NCBI RefSeq assembly: GCF_014304815.1
Contig: NZ_CP047958.1
Coordinates: forward strand, 1,736,001 to 1,800,000
DNA: 64,000 nt
Reading direction: 5' to 3'
Source of the DNA: Synechococcus sp. MIT S9220
Lineage (GTDB): Bacteria; Cyanobacteriota; Cyanobacteriia; PCC-6307; Cyanobiaceae
Both the position numbers and the translations under genes were made by a program. The notes beneath the pieces are model-generated. The model was not told where the DNA came from. It made no database searches and saw only the letters and a list, made by a program, of their open reading frames with translations. Shown in pieces: positions 53,026-62,327 of this stretch. The first letter of the stretch is position 1. Each line of letters starts with the position of its first letter.

Positions 53026-54597
53026 ATGCCCGAGATGGGTGCCTTGCTTCTCGACACCCAGCCTTTGGCAGCGCCGGGTGATCTTCTCAATCTTGCGCTG
53101 AACGCCGGTGCGATTGCCCCGGAAGGAGCAGTTCTGCTGGCGATGCTGGCCACCCTGCTGGTGGATCTGGCAGGAGAAAAAGTCTCTGTGCGCTGGGTCC
53201 CACCCATTTGTTACGCCGGTCTGGGCACAGCTCTGGTGTTGCTTGCCCTGCAGTGGAACGCTCCACTGGAGCCATCGTTCCTGGGCGCATTTCTTTCCGA
53301 TCACCTGGCGATTGCCTTCAGGGCCGTCGTGGCTTGCTCAACTCTGCTCTCCTTGCTGATCAGCTGGAGGTATGCCGAACAGGGAGGAACCCCTGTTGGT
53401 GAATACGCCGCCATCCTTCTAGCAGCAACGCTTGGGGGCATGTTGCTCTGCGGTGCCACCGATTTGGTGAGCATTTTTGTGTCTCTGGAAACGCTGTCGG
53501 TCGCCAGTTACCTGCTCTCCGGGTACATGAAACGCGATGCGCGCAGTTCGGAAGCAGCGCTGAAATATTTGCTGGTGGGTTCTGCCGCAGCTGCGGTGTT
53601 TCTTTACGGCTCCTCACTGCTTTATGGACTCAGCGGCTCCACCAGCCTGGAAGCGATCGGGCAGTCACTGCTGACCAGTCCGACCCCTCTAGCTGCTCTG
53701 GCACTGGTGTTCGTGTTGGCAACCGTGGCGTTCAAGATCGCTGCAGTGCCTTTTCACCAGTGGACACCAGACGTCTACGAAGGATCACCAACACCGGTGG
53801 TCGCCTTTCTGTCTGTGGGTTCAAAAGCCGCCGGTTTCGCCTTGGCTCTGCGCATCCTGGTGGGCTGTTTCGGCAGTTTCGACACGCAGTGGAAGCTGCT
53901 GTTCACCGTTCTGGCGGTGCTCAGCATGACCCTCGGCAATGTCGTTGCGCTCGCCCAGACCTCGATGAAACGCATGCTGGCCTACAGCTCCATCGGTCAG
54001 GCCGGCTTCGTGATGATCGGCTTGGTGTGCGGCACCGAGGACGGTTTCGCCGCCATGGTCCTCTATATGGCGGCCTACCTGTTCATGAACTTGGGGGCCT
54101 TTGCCTGCATCATCCTGTTCTCGATTCGCACCGGCAGTGATCGCATCTCCGATTACGCCGGTCTCTATCAGAAAGATCCTCTGATCACGCTTGGGCTCAG
54201 TCTCTGCCTGCTGTCACTGGGAGGCATCCCACCGATGCTGGGTTTCTTCGGCAAGATCTATCTCTTCTTTGCGGGCTGGGCTGATCACCAGTATCTGCTG
54301 GTGGTGGTGGGACTGATCACCTCAGTGGTGTCGATCTACTACTACATCGGAGTGATCAAGATGATGGTGGTCAAGGAGCCCCAGGAAGCCTCCGATGCAG
54401 TGAAGTCCTATCCGCCAATCCAGTGGAACACCATTGGACTGCCTCCACTGCGTGTGGCACTGGTGACCTGCGTGGTGGTCACCGCAGTGGGTGGAATCCT
54501 CTCCAATCCGCTCTTCCAGTGGGCCAATGATGCGGTGGCAGGAACCCCGATCCTGCAACAAGCGATCGCCAATGCCTCCGGAGCCACCCTTGGCTGA
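53026..54597 (+). CDS. ndhB: NAD(P)H-quinone oxidoreductase subunit 2 (NdhB)
   Basis: The 523-residue proton-pumping subunit of the NDH-1 complex has about fourteen membrane helices. Characteristic features are [36 protein letters not shown] (read in pieces), the Lys-bearing [34 protein letters not shown] region, [15 protein letters not shown] and [19 protein letters not shown] 53026 gives the normal length; ATG 53035 is close by. Its last 26 bases overlap the next gene. NDH-1 serves respiration and cyclic electron flow. Confidence 0.96.
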   Translation: MPEMGALLLDTQPLAAPGDLLNLALNAGAIAPEGAVLLAMLATLLVDLAGEKVSVRWVPPICYAGLGTALVLLALQWNAPLEPSFLGAFLSDHLAIAFRAVVACSTLLSLLISWRYAEQGGTPVGEYAAILLAATLGGMLLCGATDLVSIFVSLETLSVASYLLSGYMKRDARSSEAALKYLLVGSAAAAVFLYGSSLLYGLSGSTSLEAIGQSLLTSPTPLAALALVFVLATVAFKIAAVPFHQWTPDVYEGSPTPVVAFLSVGSKAAGFALALRILVGCFGSFDTQWKLLFTVLAVLSMTLGNVVALAQTSMKRMLAYSSIGQAGFVMIGLVCGTEDGFAAMVLYMAAYLFMNLGAFACIILFSIRTGSDRISDYAGLYQKDPLITLGLSLCLLSLGGIPPMLGFFGKIYLFFAGWADHQYLLVVVGLITSVVSIYYYIGVIKMMVVKEPQEASDAVKSYPPIQWNTIGLPPLRVALVTCVVVTAVGGILSNPLFQWANDAVAGTPILQQAIANASGATLG

Positions 54598-55291
54598 CGG
54601 AGCGGCGGCTCAACGCTCCCCCGTTGCTGAATTGCGCGGAGTCGACAAGATCTATGGAAGCGGAGCTGGCCTGGTCAGAGCTCTTGATCAACTTGATCTA
54701 ACCGTGCGCAAAGGCGACTATCTCGCCGTGATGGGTGCCAGCGGCTCCGGCAAAAGCACTGCGATGAACATTCTGGGCTGCCTCGACCGCCCGAGCAGCG
54801 GCTCCTATCACCTCAATGGGAGTGCAGTGGAGGAGCTTGATGACGATGCCCTTGCGGATCTGCGCAATCAACAGCTGGGTTTCGTGTTTCAGCAATTCCA
54901 TCTACTGCCTCACGCGACGGCTCTCGAGAACGTGATGCTGCCGATGATCTACGCAGGGCTTTCACCCCAGCAGAGACGGGACAAAGCCAGAGAAGCGCTG
55001 GACCGTGTGGGCCTTGGGGAAAGGATGCAGAACAAGCCGAATCAACTTTCCGGCGGTCAACAGCAAAGAGTGGCCATTGCGAGGGCCATCATCAACCAGC
55101 CTGCTCTTCTTCTGGCCGATGAACCCACAGGCGCCCTCGACTCACGCACCACGGATGACGTACTGAATCTGTTCGATGCCCTGCACGACCAGGGCATCAC
55201 GCTGGTGCTGGTCACCCATGAAGATGATGTGGCTGCTCGTGCCGAACGGGTGGTCCATTTCCGTGACGGCCGAGTTGAGCGCTCTGATTAG
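54572..55291 (+). CDS. ABC transporter ATP-binding protein (MacB/LolD type)
   Basis: The 239-residue ATPase has Walker [18 protein letters not shown]-loop [10 protein letters not shown], signature [15 protein letters not shown], Walker [13 protein letters not shown] and switch His VTHEDD. The motif [13 protein letters not shown] and the Asp after Walker B mark the MacB/LolD/FtsE group, which works with a FtsX-like permease. No permease gene is adjacent. ATG 54572 overlaps the ndhB end by 26 bases. The response regulator follows closely. Confidence 0.9.
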   Translation: MPPEPPLADGAAAQRSPVAELRGVDKIYGSGAGLVRALDQLDLTVRKGDYLAVMGASGSGKSTAMNILGCLDRPSSGSYHLNGSAVEELDDDALADLRNQQLGFVFQQFHLLPHATALENVMLPMIYAGLSPQQRRDKAREALDRVGLGERMQNKPNQLSGGQQQRVAIARAIINQPALLLADEPTGALDSRTTDDVLNLFDALHDQGITLVLVTHEDDVAARAERVVHFRDGRVERSD

Positions 55292-55317
55292 GCTGGTTCG
55301 TGGGTGTACTGGATTGC

Positions 55318-56064
55318 ATGGTCTCCACAGCCACGCCGAAGACCAGGCTGCTGCTCGTCGATGACGAGGCTCGTCTGACGGAACTCCTGAAAATGGAACT
55401 GGAGGTTGAGGGGTATGAAGTGGATGTGGCCGCTGATGGAGCCACGGGCCTGATCCGGGCCCGCACGGAACCATCTCCTGACCTGATTGTTCTGGACTGG
55501 AATCTTCCAGATTTCAGCGGTGTGGACATCTGCCAGCGAATCCGCAGCAGCGCCATCACCACACCGATCCTGATGCTCACCGGCCACGACGATGTGGCTG
55601 ATCGTGTGACAGCTCTGGATGCTGGGGTCGACGACTATCTGGTGAAGCCTTTTTCGATTGAGGAATTAATGGCACGACTGCGGGCCATGCAACGACGTGC
55701 CAGCACGTTCTCTGCAGGGTCTGGCGACGGAGATCATCCTGAAACAATTCAGGTTGCAGACCTGGTGATGAACACCAGCACAAGGGATGTGACCCGTTCA
55801 GGCCAGTTCATCCAGCTGTCCGTGAAGGAATACGAGTTACTCAATTTCCTGATGCGTGGTCAGGGGAAAGTGCTCGAACGCTCTGAAATCATGCGCGGAG
55901 TCTGGGGTGAGAACTTCTACGGCGACGACAATCTGCTCGATGTCTACATCCGCTATTTGCGCCAAAAGATCGAATCAAGTGAACGCGCAACCTTGATTCA
56001 CACCGTCAGAGGTGTGGGTTTCATCTTGCGAGAAGAGCGTCAGGCTCAGACGTCTGAATCTTGA
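55318..56064 (+). CDS. OmpR-family response regulator
   Basis: The 248-residue regulator has a receiver domain with the acidic pair in LLLVDDEARL, the phospho-acceptor Asp in LIVLDWNLPD, the Thr in LMLTGHDD and the Lys in YLVKPF. A winged-helix DNA-binding domain follows (LSVKEYELLNFLMRGQGKVLERSEIMRGVWG, YIRYLRQKIE, TVRGVGFIL). No sensor kinase gene is nearby. The frame opens at GTG 55300; ATG 55318 is chosen. The end overlaps the convergent M23 peptidase gene by 19 bases. I cannot assign it to a named regulator. Confidence 0.93.
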   Translation: MVSTATPKTRLLLVDDEARLTELLKMELEVEGYEVDVAADGATGLIRARTEPSPDLIVLDWNLPDFSGVDICQRIRSSAITTPILMLTGHDDVADRVTALDAGVDDYLVKPFSIEELMARLRAMQRRASTFSAGSGDGDHPETIQVADLVMNTSTRDVTRSGQFIQLSVKEYELLNFLMRGQGKVLERSEIMRGVWGENFYGDDNLLDVYIRYLRQKIESSERATLIHTVRGVGFILREERQAQTSES

Positions 56065-57023
56065 GAACGCTCGAGACTGGTCATCAGTTGCCCCACCAGC
56101 AGTGACACGGCATCGGCGCCAGAAGCAGTGAGCGGATTGAGGTCCAGATCGCCAGGGTCAACAGCCACCCAGCCGCCGGCCTCAGGCCGACGCAGTTCAA
56201 AATGCAGATGAGGTCCCGTACTGAGGCCGGTGCTGCCCACACGGCCGATCACCTCACCCTGGCGAACCTTCTCGCCGGACTTCACGTAGATCTCTGAAAG
56301 ATGTCCGTACAGGGTCCGGCGTTTGGACTGGGCATGATCCAGCTCCACAGCAATGCCATAACCACCCGCCAGCCCGCTGCTCAGAACGGTTCCTGACAAC
56401 GCAGCGACCACCGGGGTCCCTTCAGGAGCAGCCAGATCCTTGCCGGCATGCATCAACCATCTCCCGATGATCGGATGGATCCTCCAGCCGAAGTCACTTG
56501 TGGTGATTGCTGAACCGATGATCGGGAACAGCAGCTTGCGATCGCCGTTGCCAGAGATCGAAGCCGGTCGGGGAGATACTGCAAACACCGTCTCAAGACG
56601 GAACGTTGCAGAGGAGCCTGCCAGCAAAGCCTTCACCGGTACTGAAATCGGAGGAAGCGGTGTGCCATCAAAACCGCGTCTGGACAAGCCGGTCAGCGTT
56701 TCATCACGGCCTTTCCAGACAACGCGCGGTTGCAGGCGATAACTCCGGAGGCGCACGGCCACACCGCTGCTGCATTCCTGCTTCGACAGCGCACCGCTTC
56801 GGCAGGCCTGCTGGAAGGCTGGAACATCAATGGGTCGGGACTGTTCCCCGGTTTGAATCTGGCGCCGCTCGAGCGGTGTGATGACACGGTTTCGCTCTAG
56901 GGACTCCAGCGAACGGTCGAAGCTGAGCGGCGGCGGCAGCGGCTTCAGCTCAGGGGGGGGCACTGGCCCCTGCAGGGCAGGAATGGACAGCAGAACCGAT
57001 GCGGCAAGCCAACGCAGAACCAA
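56046..57023 (-). CDS. M23-family (LytM) peptidoglycan peptidase
   Basis: The 325-residue protein has an N-terminal signal-like segment (RWLAASVLLSIPALQG) and a Pro-rich linker. The C-terminal M23 domain has the zinc ligands His in RWLMHAGKDLAAP (with the following Asp) and the HLHF motif in STGPHLHFELRRP. The zone GWRIHPIIGRW is typical. It probably cuts peptide cross-links in the cell wall or acts as a wall-enzyme activator. The start is TTG 57023. The stop overlaps the response regulator by 19 bases. Confidence 0.87.
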   Translation of the reverse strand: MVLRWLAASVLLSIPALQGPVPPPELKPLPPPLSFDRSLESLERNRVITPLERRQIQTGEQSRPIDVPAFQQACRSGALSKQECSSGVAVRLRSYRLQPRVVWKGRDETLTGLSRRGFDGTPLPPISVPVKALLAGSSATFRLETVFAVSPRPASISGNGDRKLLFPIIGSAITTSDFGWRIHPIIGRWLMHAGKDLAAPEGTPVVAALSGTVLSSGLAGGYGIAVELDHAQSKRRTLYGHLSEIYVKSGEKVRQGEVIGRVGSTGLSTGPHLHFELRRPEAGGWVAVDPGDLDLNPLTASGADAVSLLVGQLMTSLERSQDSDV

Positions 57024-57053
57024 CGGATCAAGACGGTCTCATCGATCGAGACT

Positions 57054-57824
57054 CTAGAGATCCTGATCAGGACTGTCTGTCCAACGGGTCCAGCTGGTCC
57101 TCCGGGTCCCCTGTTCCAGAAGCAGACGTCCGTCCATACCGATACCTCGCACTTGCCAGGACTCTCCCGTGCCTGGATCAGCCACCGATGCAGCCCAGAG
57201 ACGCTGCTCGGCCTGACGGACCACCATGTTGGGCTCAAGCGCCAACTCGCAGGCGCGGTCGAGTGCGCGAAGCACGGCTCCTTGCCAGATCCTCAGCCGA
57301 CATTTCCCTGAACAAAGCAGTTGCCGCAGGGAGATCGCTCCAGGAGGAACCGGATTATTCACATTGAGCCCGACGCCGATTCGTGCCAGACGGACCCGAC
57401 TGCCGCGGAAGACCAGAGTGGGCAGCACACCGGCCAGCTTGCGGGACTCAATCATCAGATCATTGGGCCACTTGATGGACACCTTCAGGCCGGTGGACTC
57501 GACCTGCTCCGCCAGGGCAAGTGCCACAGTGAGACCGAACAACCCCGTTGAGCATTGCTGCTGAGGCCAGGGGAGAGCCGCACTCAACCAGACACCGCCC
57601 ATCGGCGCCATCCAGCGGCGTCCGTACTGTCCATGACCACGGATCTGATGGTCAGCCAACACAGCACGAGGAGAGAGTCCAGACCAGGGCTGCTGCACCA
57701 ACCATTGAGACAACTCACTCTCGGTGCTGGCACAGACGCCCAAACGCCTCAGCCACCAAGCGTCATGCCCATGGAGGCGTAAATCGTGCAGCAGTCGCCC
57801 ACGTCCCGTACGCACCAAGGTCAA
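57054..57824 (-). CDS. birA: Biotin-[acetyl-CoA-carboxylase] ligase
   Basis: The protein of about 256 residues attaches biotin to the carboxyl carrier of acetyl-CoA carboxylase. It has the BirA core: ASTESELSQWL, VLADHQIRGHGQYGRRWMAPMGGVWLSAALP (the GRGRxGRxW-like loop), VSIKWPNDLMIESRKLAGVL and RIGVGLNVNNP. The N-terminal DNA-binding domain of E. coli BirA is absent, so it is enzyme only. The start is not ATG; TTG 57824, overlapping the aminotransferase stop, or GTG 57815 are candidates. Confidence 0.88.
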   Translation of the reverse strand: MTLVRTGRGRLLHDLRLHGHDAWWLRRLGVCASTESELSQWLVQQPWSGLSPRAVLADHQIRGHGQYGRRWMAPMGGVWLSAALPWPQQQCSTGLFGLTVALALAEQVESTGLKVSIKWPNDLMIESRKLAGVLPTLVFRGSRVRLARIGVGLNVNNPVPPGAISLRQLLCSGKCRLRIWQGAVLRALDRACELALEPNMVVRQAEQRLWAASVADPGTGESWQVRGIGMDGRLLLEQGTRRTSWTRWTDSPDQDL

Positions 57825-59014
57825 TAGTGCTGCTCCCACCAGGGATACAGTCGAGCGACAGCGTTCTCCAGATCCTCGACCGGACGGACAAGAGCCAGCC
57901 GCAGCCACCCACGACCCGCATCACCAAAACCGGAACCAGGGGTCAGCGCTACGCCGCAGTGCTCCAGCATCTCAGCCGCAAGCTGTTCGTCGCTCCAGCC
58001 CTTGGCACTCGCCCATTCCGGAATTGGCATCCAGAGGTAAAGAGCCATGGATGGCATCGGCACGGTCCAACCGAGATCAGCCAAAGCCTGTCGCATGCGA
58101 TCGCGGCGCTGGCGATAAACGGGCAGGAGACGTGATGGCCAGTCGGCATGTTGATCCAGCGCCACCACTGCGCCCCGCTGAAGGGCCTGGCACTGGTTGA
58201 AATCAACGACACCTTTCAGCTGGCGCAATGCGCTGATCAATGGAGCAGCTCCCACCGCAAACGCCAACCGGAATCCCCCGAGACACCAGCCCTTGGACAG
58301 AGAGAAGAATTCAATTCCCCGCTCCCGCCAATGGGGGCAGCGCAGCAGAGACGGGGCATCACCCTCCAACGCCAGATCCACATAAGGGTTGTCGTGGGCC
58401 AGCACTAGATCGTGTTGAACCGAACGGTGCATGGCCTCGTCAAGCCAGGCCTGCTCTCCGGTGCAGGCGGTGGGGTTGTGAGGAAAACCGAGCACCATCA
58501 GACGCAACTGCTGCCATTGCTCTGCGGAGAGCGTGTCGAAGTCTGGAGCCCAATCCCGCTCAGCTGTGAGTGGAAGGGTGTAGATGTCTGCATCCGCCAG
58601 TTCCAGGCCACCGCGGTGAGAGGGGTAGGAGGGGTCAAGAATCAGAGCCGAATCACCGGGATCAAGAACGGCAAGAGGCAGATGCGCCGTACCTTCCTGC
58701 GATCCCACCAAGAGGAGCACTTCCGTCTCCGCATCCACTGGAACACCGAATCGATGCTGAACCCATGCGGCAGCAGCACGCCTGAACGATTGTGTTCCTG
58801 CATGGAGGCAGTAGGAGGCGCTGGAGGGATGCTCAAGCACCTCGGCCATCGCTTTCACGGCAGCGACTGGTGGCGCCAGATCAGTGGAGCCGAGAGACAG
58901 GTCAATCAGGGCCTGATGCTGCTGCCTTTCGCTGTCGACATAGGCCGACTTGCGCCGGTCATTGCGATCAAAGACACCGCTACCGAGCCTTGCGAGGCGA
59001 TCAGAGGTGATCAT
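57821..59014 (-). CDS. Class I/II pyridoxal-phosphate aminotransferase
   Basis: The 397-residue enzyme is a fold-type I aminotransferase. Seen are DLSLGSTDLAPP, VGSQEGTAHL, LDPSYPSHRGGLELAD, FPHNPTA, HDNPYVDL and the PLP-lysine motif FFSLSKGWCLGGFRLAF, with the C-terminal GSGFGDAGRGWLRLALV and its substrate Arg. It resembles LL-diaminopimelate/aspartate-type enzymes, but the exact substrate cannot be set. The stop overlaps the birA start by a few bases. vipp1 lies 57 bases upstream. Confidence 0.88.
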   Translation of the reverse strand: MITSDRLARLGSGVFDRNDRRKSAYVDSERQQHQALIDLSLGSTDLAPPVAAVKAMAEVLEHPSSASYCLHAGTQSFRRAAAAWVQHRFGVPVDAETEVLLLVGSQEGTAHLPLAVLDPGDSALILDPSYPSHRGGLELADADIYTLPLTAERDWAPDFDTLSAEQWQQLRLMVLGFPHNPTACTGEQAWLDEAMHRSVQHDLVLAHDNPYVDLALEGDAPSLLRCPHWRERGIEFFSLSKGWCLGGFRLAFAVGAAPLISALRQLKGVVDFNQCQALQRGAVVALDQHADWPSRLLPVYRQRRDRMRQALADLGWTVPMPSMALYLWMPIPEWASAKGWSDEQLAAEMLEHCGVALTPGSGFGDAGRGWLRLALVRPVEDLENAVARLYPWWEQHY

Positions 59015-59071
59015 CCGGAAAGGTCTTCGGTTGAGGGCGGGTGATCACGACGGATGACCACAACTCCGTGA

Positions 59072-59851
59072 TCAGATCTTGTCAATGGATCGGCGGAGCT
59101 CTTCAAGGTCGTTGTCGACCTCAGACACGTTCACCGGCTGAACAGCATCTGCCTTGCCCTGGTCAGCTGCAGGCAATGCAACGGCTTCGGGGCCGCCGGC
59201 CAGTTGCTGGCGAAGGGCTGCAAGATCATCATCAACATCATCTCCACCCTCAAGGGCTGCGAACTGGCTCTCCAGATCAGCTCCTGCCAGTTCAGCCGCG
59301 GCCTGACTGCTGGCTTCCATCGCCTGAACCTTGTCCTCCATCCGCTCAAAGGCGGCCATGGCGGAATTACTGCCCATATTCCCCACGGCACTCTGGAGCT
59401 GTTGCTGAGCCTTGGCCGCCTGGGCCCTGGCCTTGAGCATGTCCTTTTTGGTGCGCGCCTCGGCAATTTTGCCCTCAAGTGCCACAAGACTCTTCTTGAG
59501 GGTTTCCACCTGAGCGTCCTGACCTTGGACCTGCTTGGCCAGAGAGGCAGAGGTCTCCTGGAATGTTTTGCGCCGGGTGAGTGCCTCTCGGGCCAGATCC
59601 TCTTCGTTCTTCTTGAGAGCGAGCTCTGCCCGTTCGTACCAGGTACGAGCCTGGGATTCCGCTTGATCGGCCTGATTGCGAAGGCGCTTCTGACTGGCGA
59701 TCGCCATGGCAACAGCCTGGCGCAGCTTCACCAAATCCTCCTGCATGTCCGCCACGGACTGGTCGAGAATCTTGACGGGATCCTCGGCCTTGCTCACGAG
59801 ATCGTTGACATTGGCGCGCAGCAGTCGGCTGAGCCGGTCGAAGAAACCCAT
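59072..59851 (-). CDS. vipp1: PspA/Vipp1 (IM30) membrane-remodelling protein
   Basis: The 259-residue protein is almost wholly helical. It starts MGFFDRLSRLLRANVNDLVSKAEDPVKILDQSV (read in pieces), the amphipathic membrane-binding helix and first hairpin of the PspA/IM30 family. Long coiled-coil hairpins follow, with FERMEDKVQAMEASSQAAAEL. The extra C-terminal part after about residue 220, ending DNDLEELRRSIDKI, is typical of Vipp1 and absent from PspA. Vipp1 forms ESCRT-III-like rings and is needed for thylakoid upkeep. ATG 59851 is chosen. Confidence 0.95.
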   Translation of the reverse strand: MGFFDRLSRLLRANVNDLVSKAEDPVKILDQSVADMQEDLVKLRQAVAMAIASQKRLRNQADQAESQARTWYERAELALKKNEEDLAREALTRRKTFQETSASLAKQVQGQDAQVETLKKSLVALEGKIAEARTKKDMLKARAQAAKAQQQLQSAVGNMGSNSAMAAFERMEDKVQAMEASSQAAAELAGADLESQFAALEGGDDVDDDLAALRQQLAGGPEAVALPAADQGKADAVQPVNVSEVDNDLEELRRSIDKI

Positions 59852-59931
59852 GGATCGGGGCGAGCAGCAGCCTGAGGGTAGCGAGCAAATCAACAGTGCC
59901 TGCCTAAGGTCGTCTCAAATCGGCAATTGGC

Positions 59932-60477
59932 ATGGGTCGGGCCCCGAAATCGCAGCGACGCCGCTTCGGGAAGGGTGAGGTGCTCATGCCACCTGAACCG
60001 GCACCCGTTCAGGCGATCAGCGGATGTCTGGAGGCTCTCCAAAGCAGCTGGAGGCAGGAGGGTTCACTGGCTGCGCTCTGGCAAGACTGGCCGAAACTGT
60101 CGGGCGATCCACTCTCCAGCCATTGCCAACCGCTAGCCCTGCGGAGCGGAATGCTGACTGTGGGAGCCAGCCATCCCCAGTGGCGCCAGGCCTTGCTGTA
60201 CAGCAAACCGCAGCTGCTCGCAGCCATTCGTGCCGCAGGCCATCCCGTGCGCGATCTGCGGATTCAGCAACACCATCCTGCGCCGCGTCAGCTGGTCGGA
60301 GATCCACTCGAGGAGTGGAAACGCCATCCCAGTCGTATTGATGTGCATGGCATCGCGCCATGTCCACGTTGTGGAACGCCCTCTCCCATGGGAGAGATGG
60401 CCCAGTGGGGCCATTGCAGTTTCTGCCGCCGTATCGAGCTGAGCGAATTGTCGGAACCGGGTGAACGCGATCAGTAG
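59932..60477 (+). CDS. DUF721 (DciA-like) protein with C-terminal zinc ribbon
   Basis: The 181-residue product has a DUF721 domain (about 28-120): CLEALQSSWRQEGSLAALWQDWPKLSGDPLSSHCQPLALRSGMLTVGASHPQWRQALLYSKPQLL, in pieces. A short zinc ribbon follows, with Cys144/147 (PCPRCGTP) and Cys162/165 (CSFCRR). DUF721 overlaps DciA, the loader of the DnaB helicase in many bacteria lacking DnaC; the zinc ribbon is a cyanobacterial variation as far as I know. It ends with a 7-base overlap with the convergent GT39 gene. Confidence 0.8.
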   Translation: MGRAPKSQRRRFGKGEVLMPPEPAPVQAISGCLEALQSSWRQEGSLAALWQDWPKLSGDPLSSHCQPLALRSGMLTVGASHPQWRQALLYSKPQLLAAIRAAGHPVRDLRIQQHHPAPRQLVGDPLEEWKRHPSRIDVHGIAPCPRCGTPSPMGEMAQWGHCSFCRRIELSELSEPGERDQ

Positions 60478-62327
60478 CGCTCGGGTCGTGGTCTTGTCCA
60501 GGTGAGATCGACCCCCTGATCACGAAGATCCGCAGCACGCTGCTCAAATCGAGACCTATCCAAACGCCACAACTCGTAGATGCCGGCGCTCCCCAGTTTT
60601 TGCGGCTTAAGGCCCTGCCAGTGCTGCTTGGCTGCCGTCCCCTTGTTGATAACAACCAGAACCGAGGGCGACGCATCGACCTCCGTGCGAGGCAAGCCCT
60701 GGAAACCTTGTCGCTGCTCACGACTAAGACGATCAGCGATGTTGATGAACGCAGATTTTGATTGGCCTTCGTAGAGCACCACCTGGTCTGTGTAGAAATG
60801 GAGTGAAGGCTTGAGCACACCGACCATCGCCAGGGGTTCCCCAGGCCGGCGTTGAGCCACAACCTGTTGTGCGACCTGGCGGACCGGCAGCTGACGAACC
60901 CGGTCCCCAAGCTGGATCATCGGCACGAGTGCAATGAGCTGAAACAGCACCATGGGTCCCTGCCAAGCCAGCAGTCGTCCGGGCACAGCGCCCCAGAAAC
61001 TCCTGGTTCCAAGCAGGACGGCAACCACGAAACACACCGCAGCCCTGATCACCAAGCCACTCGCCAGCAGCTCAGCCGGCAGGGTGGGCATCTCCGGATC
61101 CTGAATCAGTGGAATCCAGAGGGGCGATGCCAGCAGACCAGCCGACAGGATCACTGTGCAAAGCGCCGTTGAACACCAAGCAATCCACAAACCCTTGCGT
61201 TGCTGAAGAGACGTGGGAAGAGCGGTCAAAGCGATCAGCAAGGCGGCGGCAGGTGTGGCAGGAAGCCAATAGCTGGGCAACTTGGTTGCCGCTGCAGTGA
61301 ACAGCAGAAACACCGCCAGCAACCAGCAGCCGGCGAAATGACCGAGGCTGTCGCGGACGGGAATGCGCCGCAAGGAAGCACCTCCCGCGAAATCGGCAAT
61401 CACCCGTCCCAACCCGAAGACCAGCAGCGGGGTGAAGGGAAATGACGCCACCACCAGCACAGGCCCGAAAAACCACCAGGGCTGCAGATGGTCGTTTACC
61501 ACGCTGGTGAGGCGCTGAAGATTGTGATATCCGAAAAAGCTGTCCCAGAAAGGCTGTCCCTCCACCAGCAGCTCAGCTGCATACCAAGGAAGACTGATCA
61601 GGCCTGTGATCACAAGTCCTTGCACAGGCCTCAGAGACGTCCACAATCCTGAGAGATCCCGGCGAATGAAGGCGAACAGCACCAGGGTGATGCCTGTGAG
61701 CACAACCGCCACCGGGCCCTTGGTCAGCACGGCGAAGGCCAGAACAATCCAGGCCAGCCACCAACGCCGACCCGATCCACTCGCATAGCAGCGCCATTGG
61801 CAGAGCAGGCTGAGAGCGAGCATCCCAGTGAGCAACGAATCACTGACAGCGGTTCTGCTCCAGATCAGCACCAGCGGAGACAGGCCAAAAGCCAGGGATG
61901 CGGCGATGGCCGTCCGACGCGGAAACGAATCGCCCCGCACTGGATAACGCAGCAGGGTGTCCCCAAGAGCGAGCATGGTCAGCACCGAGGCCAGGGCTGA
62001 AGGCAAACGGGCCGCCCAAGTGCCGAGCGGGTCCCAGACACTCCCTACCGGCAAGGCATATCCCAGACCCATCAGCCAGTACACCAGGGGTGGTTTGTCG
62101 AACCGGGGCAACCCGTTGACCCTGGGTGTGAGCCAGTCACCGGTCTCCGCCATGGCGCGAGCCGACGCCGCGAACAATGGAGGCGTTTCATCAACGAGAC
62201 CGGTGCTGCCGAGCTTCCAGCAGAAGATCGCCACTGCCAGCACAAGGATGAGCAGCATTCCATGCCGTCGCTGCCGAACGGTTGGCAGAACGACCGAAGA
62301 AGTCGGGGCTGATGAATCCGCTGTCAT
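60471..62327 (-). CDS. Glycosyltransferase family 39 / ArnT-like membrane enzyme
   Basis: The 618-residue protein has about eleven to twelve hydrophobic segments. The first periplasmic loop carries the GT39/ArnT motif: TGLVDETPPLFAASARAMAETGDWLTPRVNGLPRFDKPPLVYWL (read in pieces), with the Asp-Glu pair, GDW and KPPL. It would transfer a sugar from a polyprenyl phosphate donor to an outer-surface acceptor. A soluble C-terminal domain (about 510-618) ends it. The ATG overlaps the stop of the GT4 gene by one base, so the two are probably co-translated. Confidence 0.88.
   Translation of the reverse strand: MTADSSAPTSSVVLPTVRQRRHGMLLILVLAVAIFCWKLGSTGLVDETPPLFAASARAMAETGDWLTPRVNGLPRFDKPPLVYWLMGLGYALPVGSVWDPLGTWAARLPSALASVLTMLALGDTLLRYPVRGDSFPRRTAIAASLAFGLSPLVLIWSRTAVSDSLLTGMLALSLLCQWRCYASGSGRRWWLAWIVLAFAVLTKGPVAVVLTGITLVLFAFIRRDLSGLWTSLRPVQGLVITGLISLPWYAAELLVEGQPFWDSFFGYHNLQRLTSVVNDHLQPWWFFGPVLVVASFPFTPLLVFGLGRVIADFAGGASLRRIPVRDSLGHFAGCWLLAVFLLFTAAATKLPSYWLPATPAAALLIALTALPTSLQQRKGLWIAWCSTALCTVILSAGLLASPLWIPLIQDPEMPTLPAELLASGLVIRAAVCFVVAVLLGTRSFWGAVPGRLLAWQGPMVLFQLIALVPMIQLGDRVRQLPVRQVAQQVVAQRRPGEPLAMVGVLKPSLHFYTDQVVLYEGQSKSAFINIADRLSREQRQGFQGLPRTEVDASPSVLVVINKGTAAKQHWQGLKPQKLGSAGIYELWRLDRSRFEQRAADLRDQGVDLTWTRPRPERY

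Noticed and set aside
52020-53081. 353-codon plus-strand ORF opposite topA
   Set aside because: It lies in the antisense of conserved topA coding sequence and shows no domain; its length results from GC-rich codon use.
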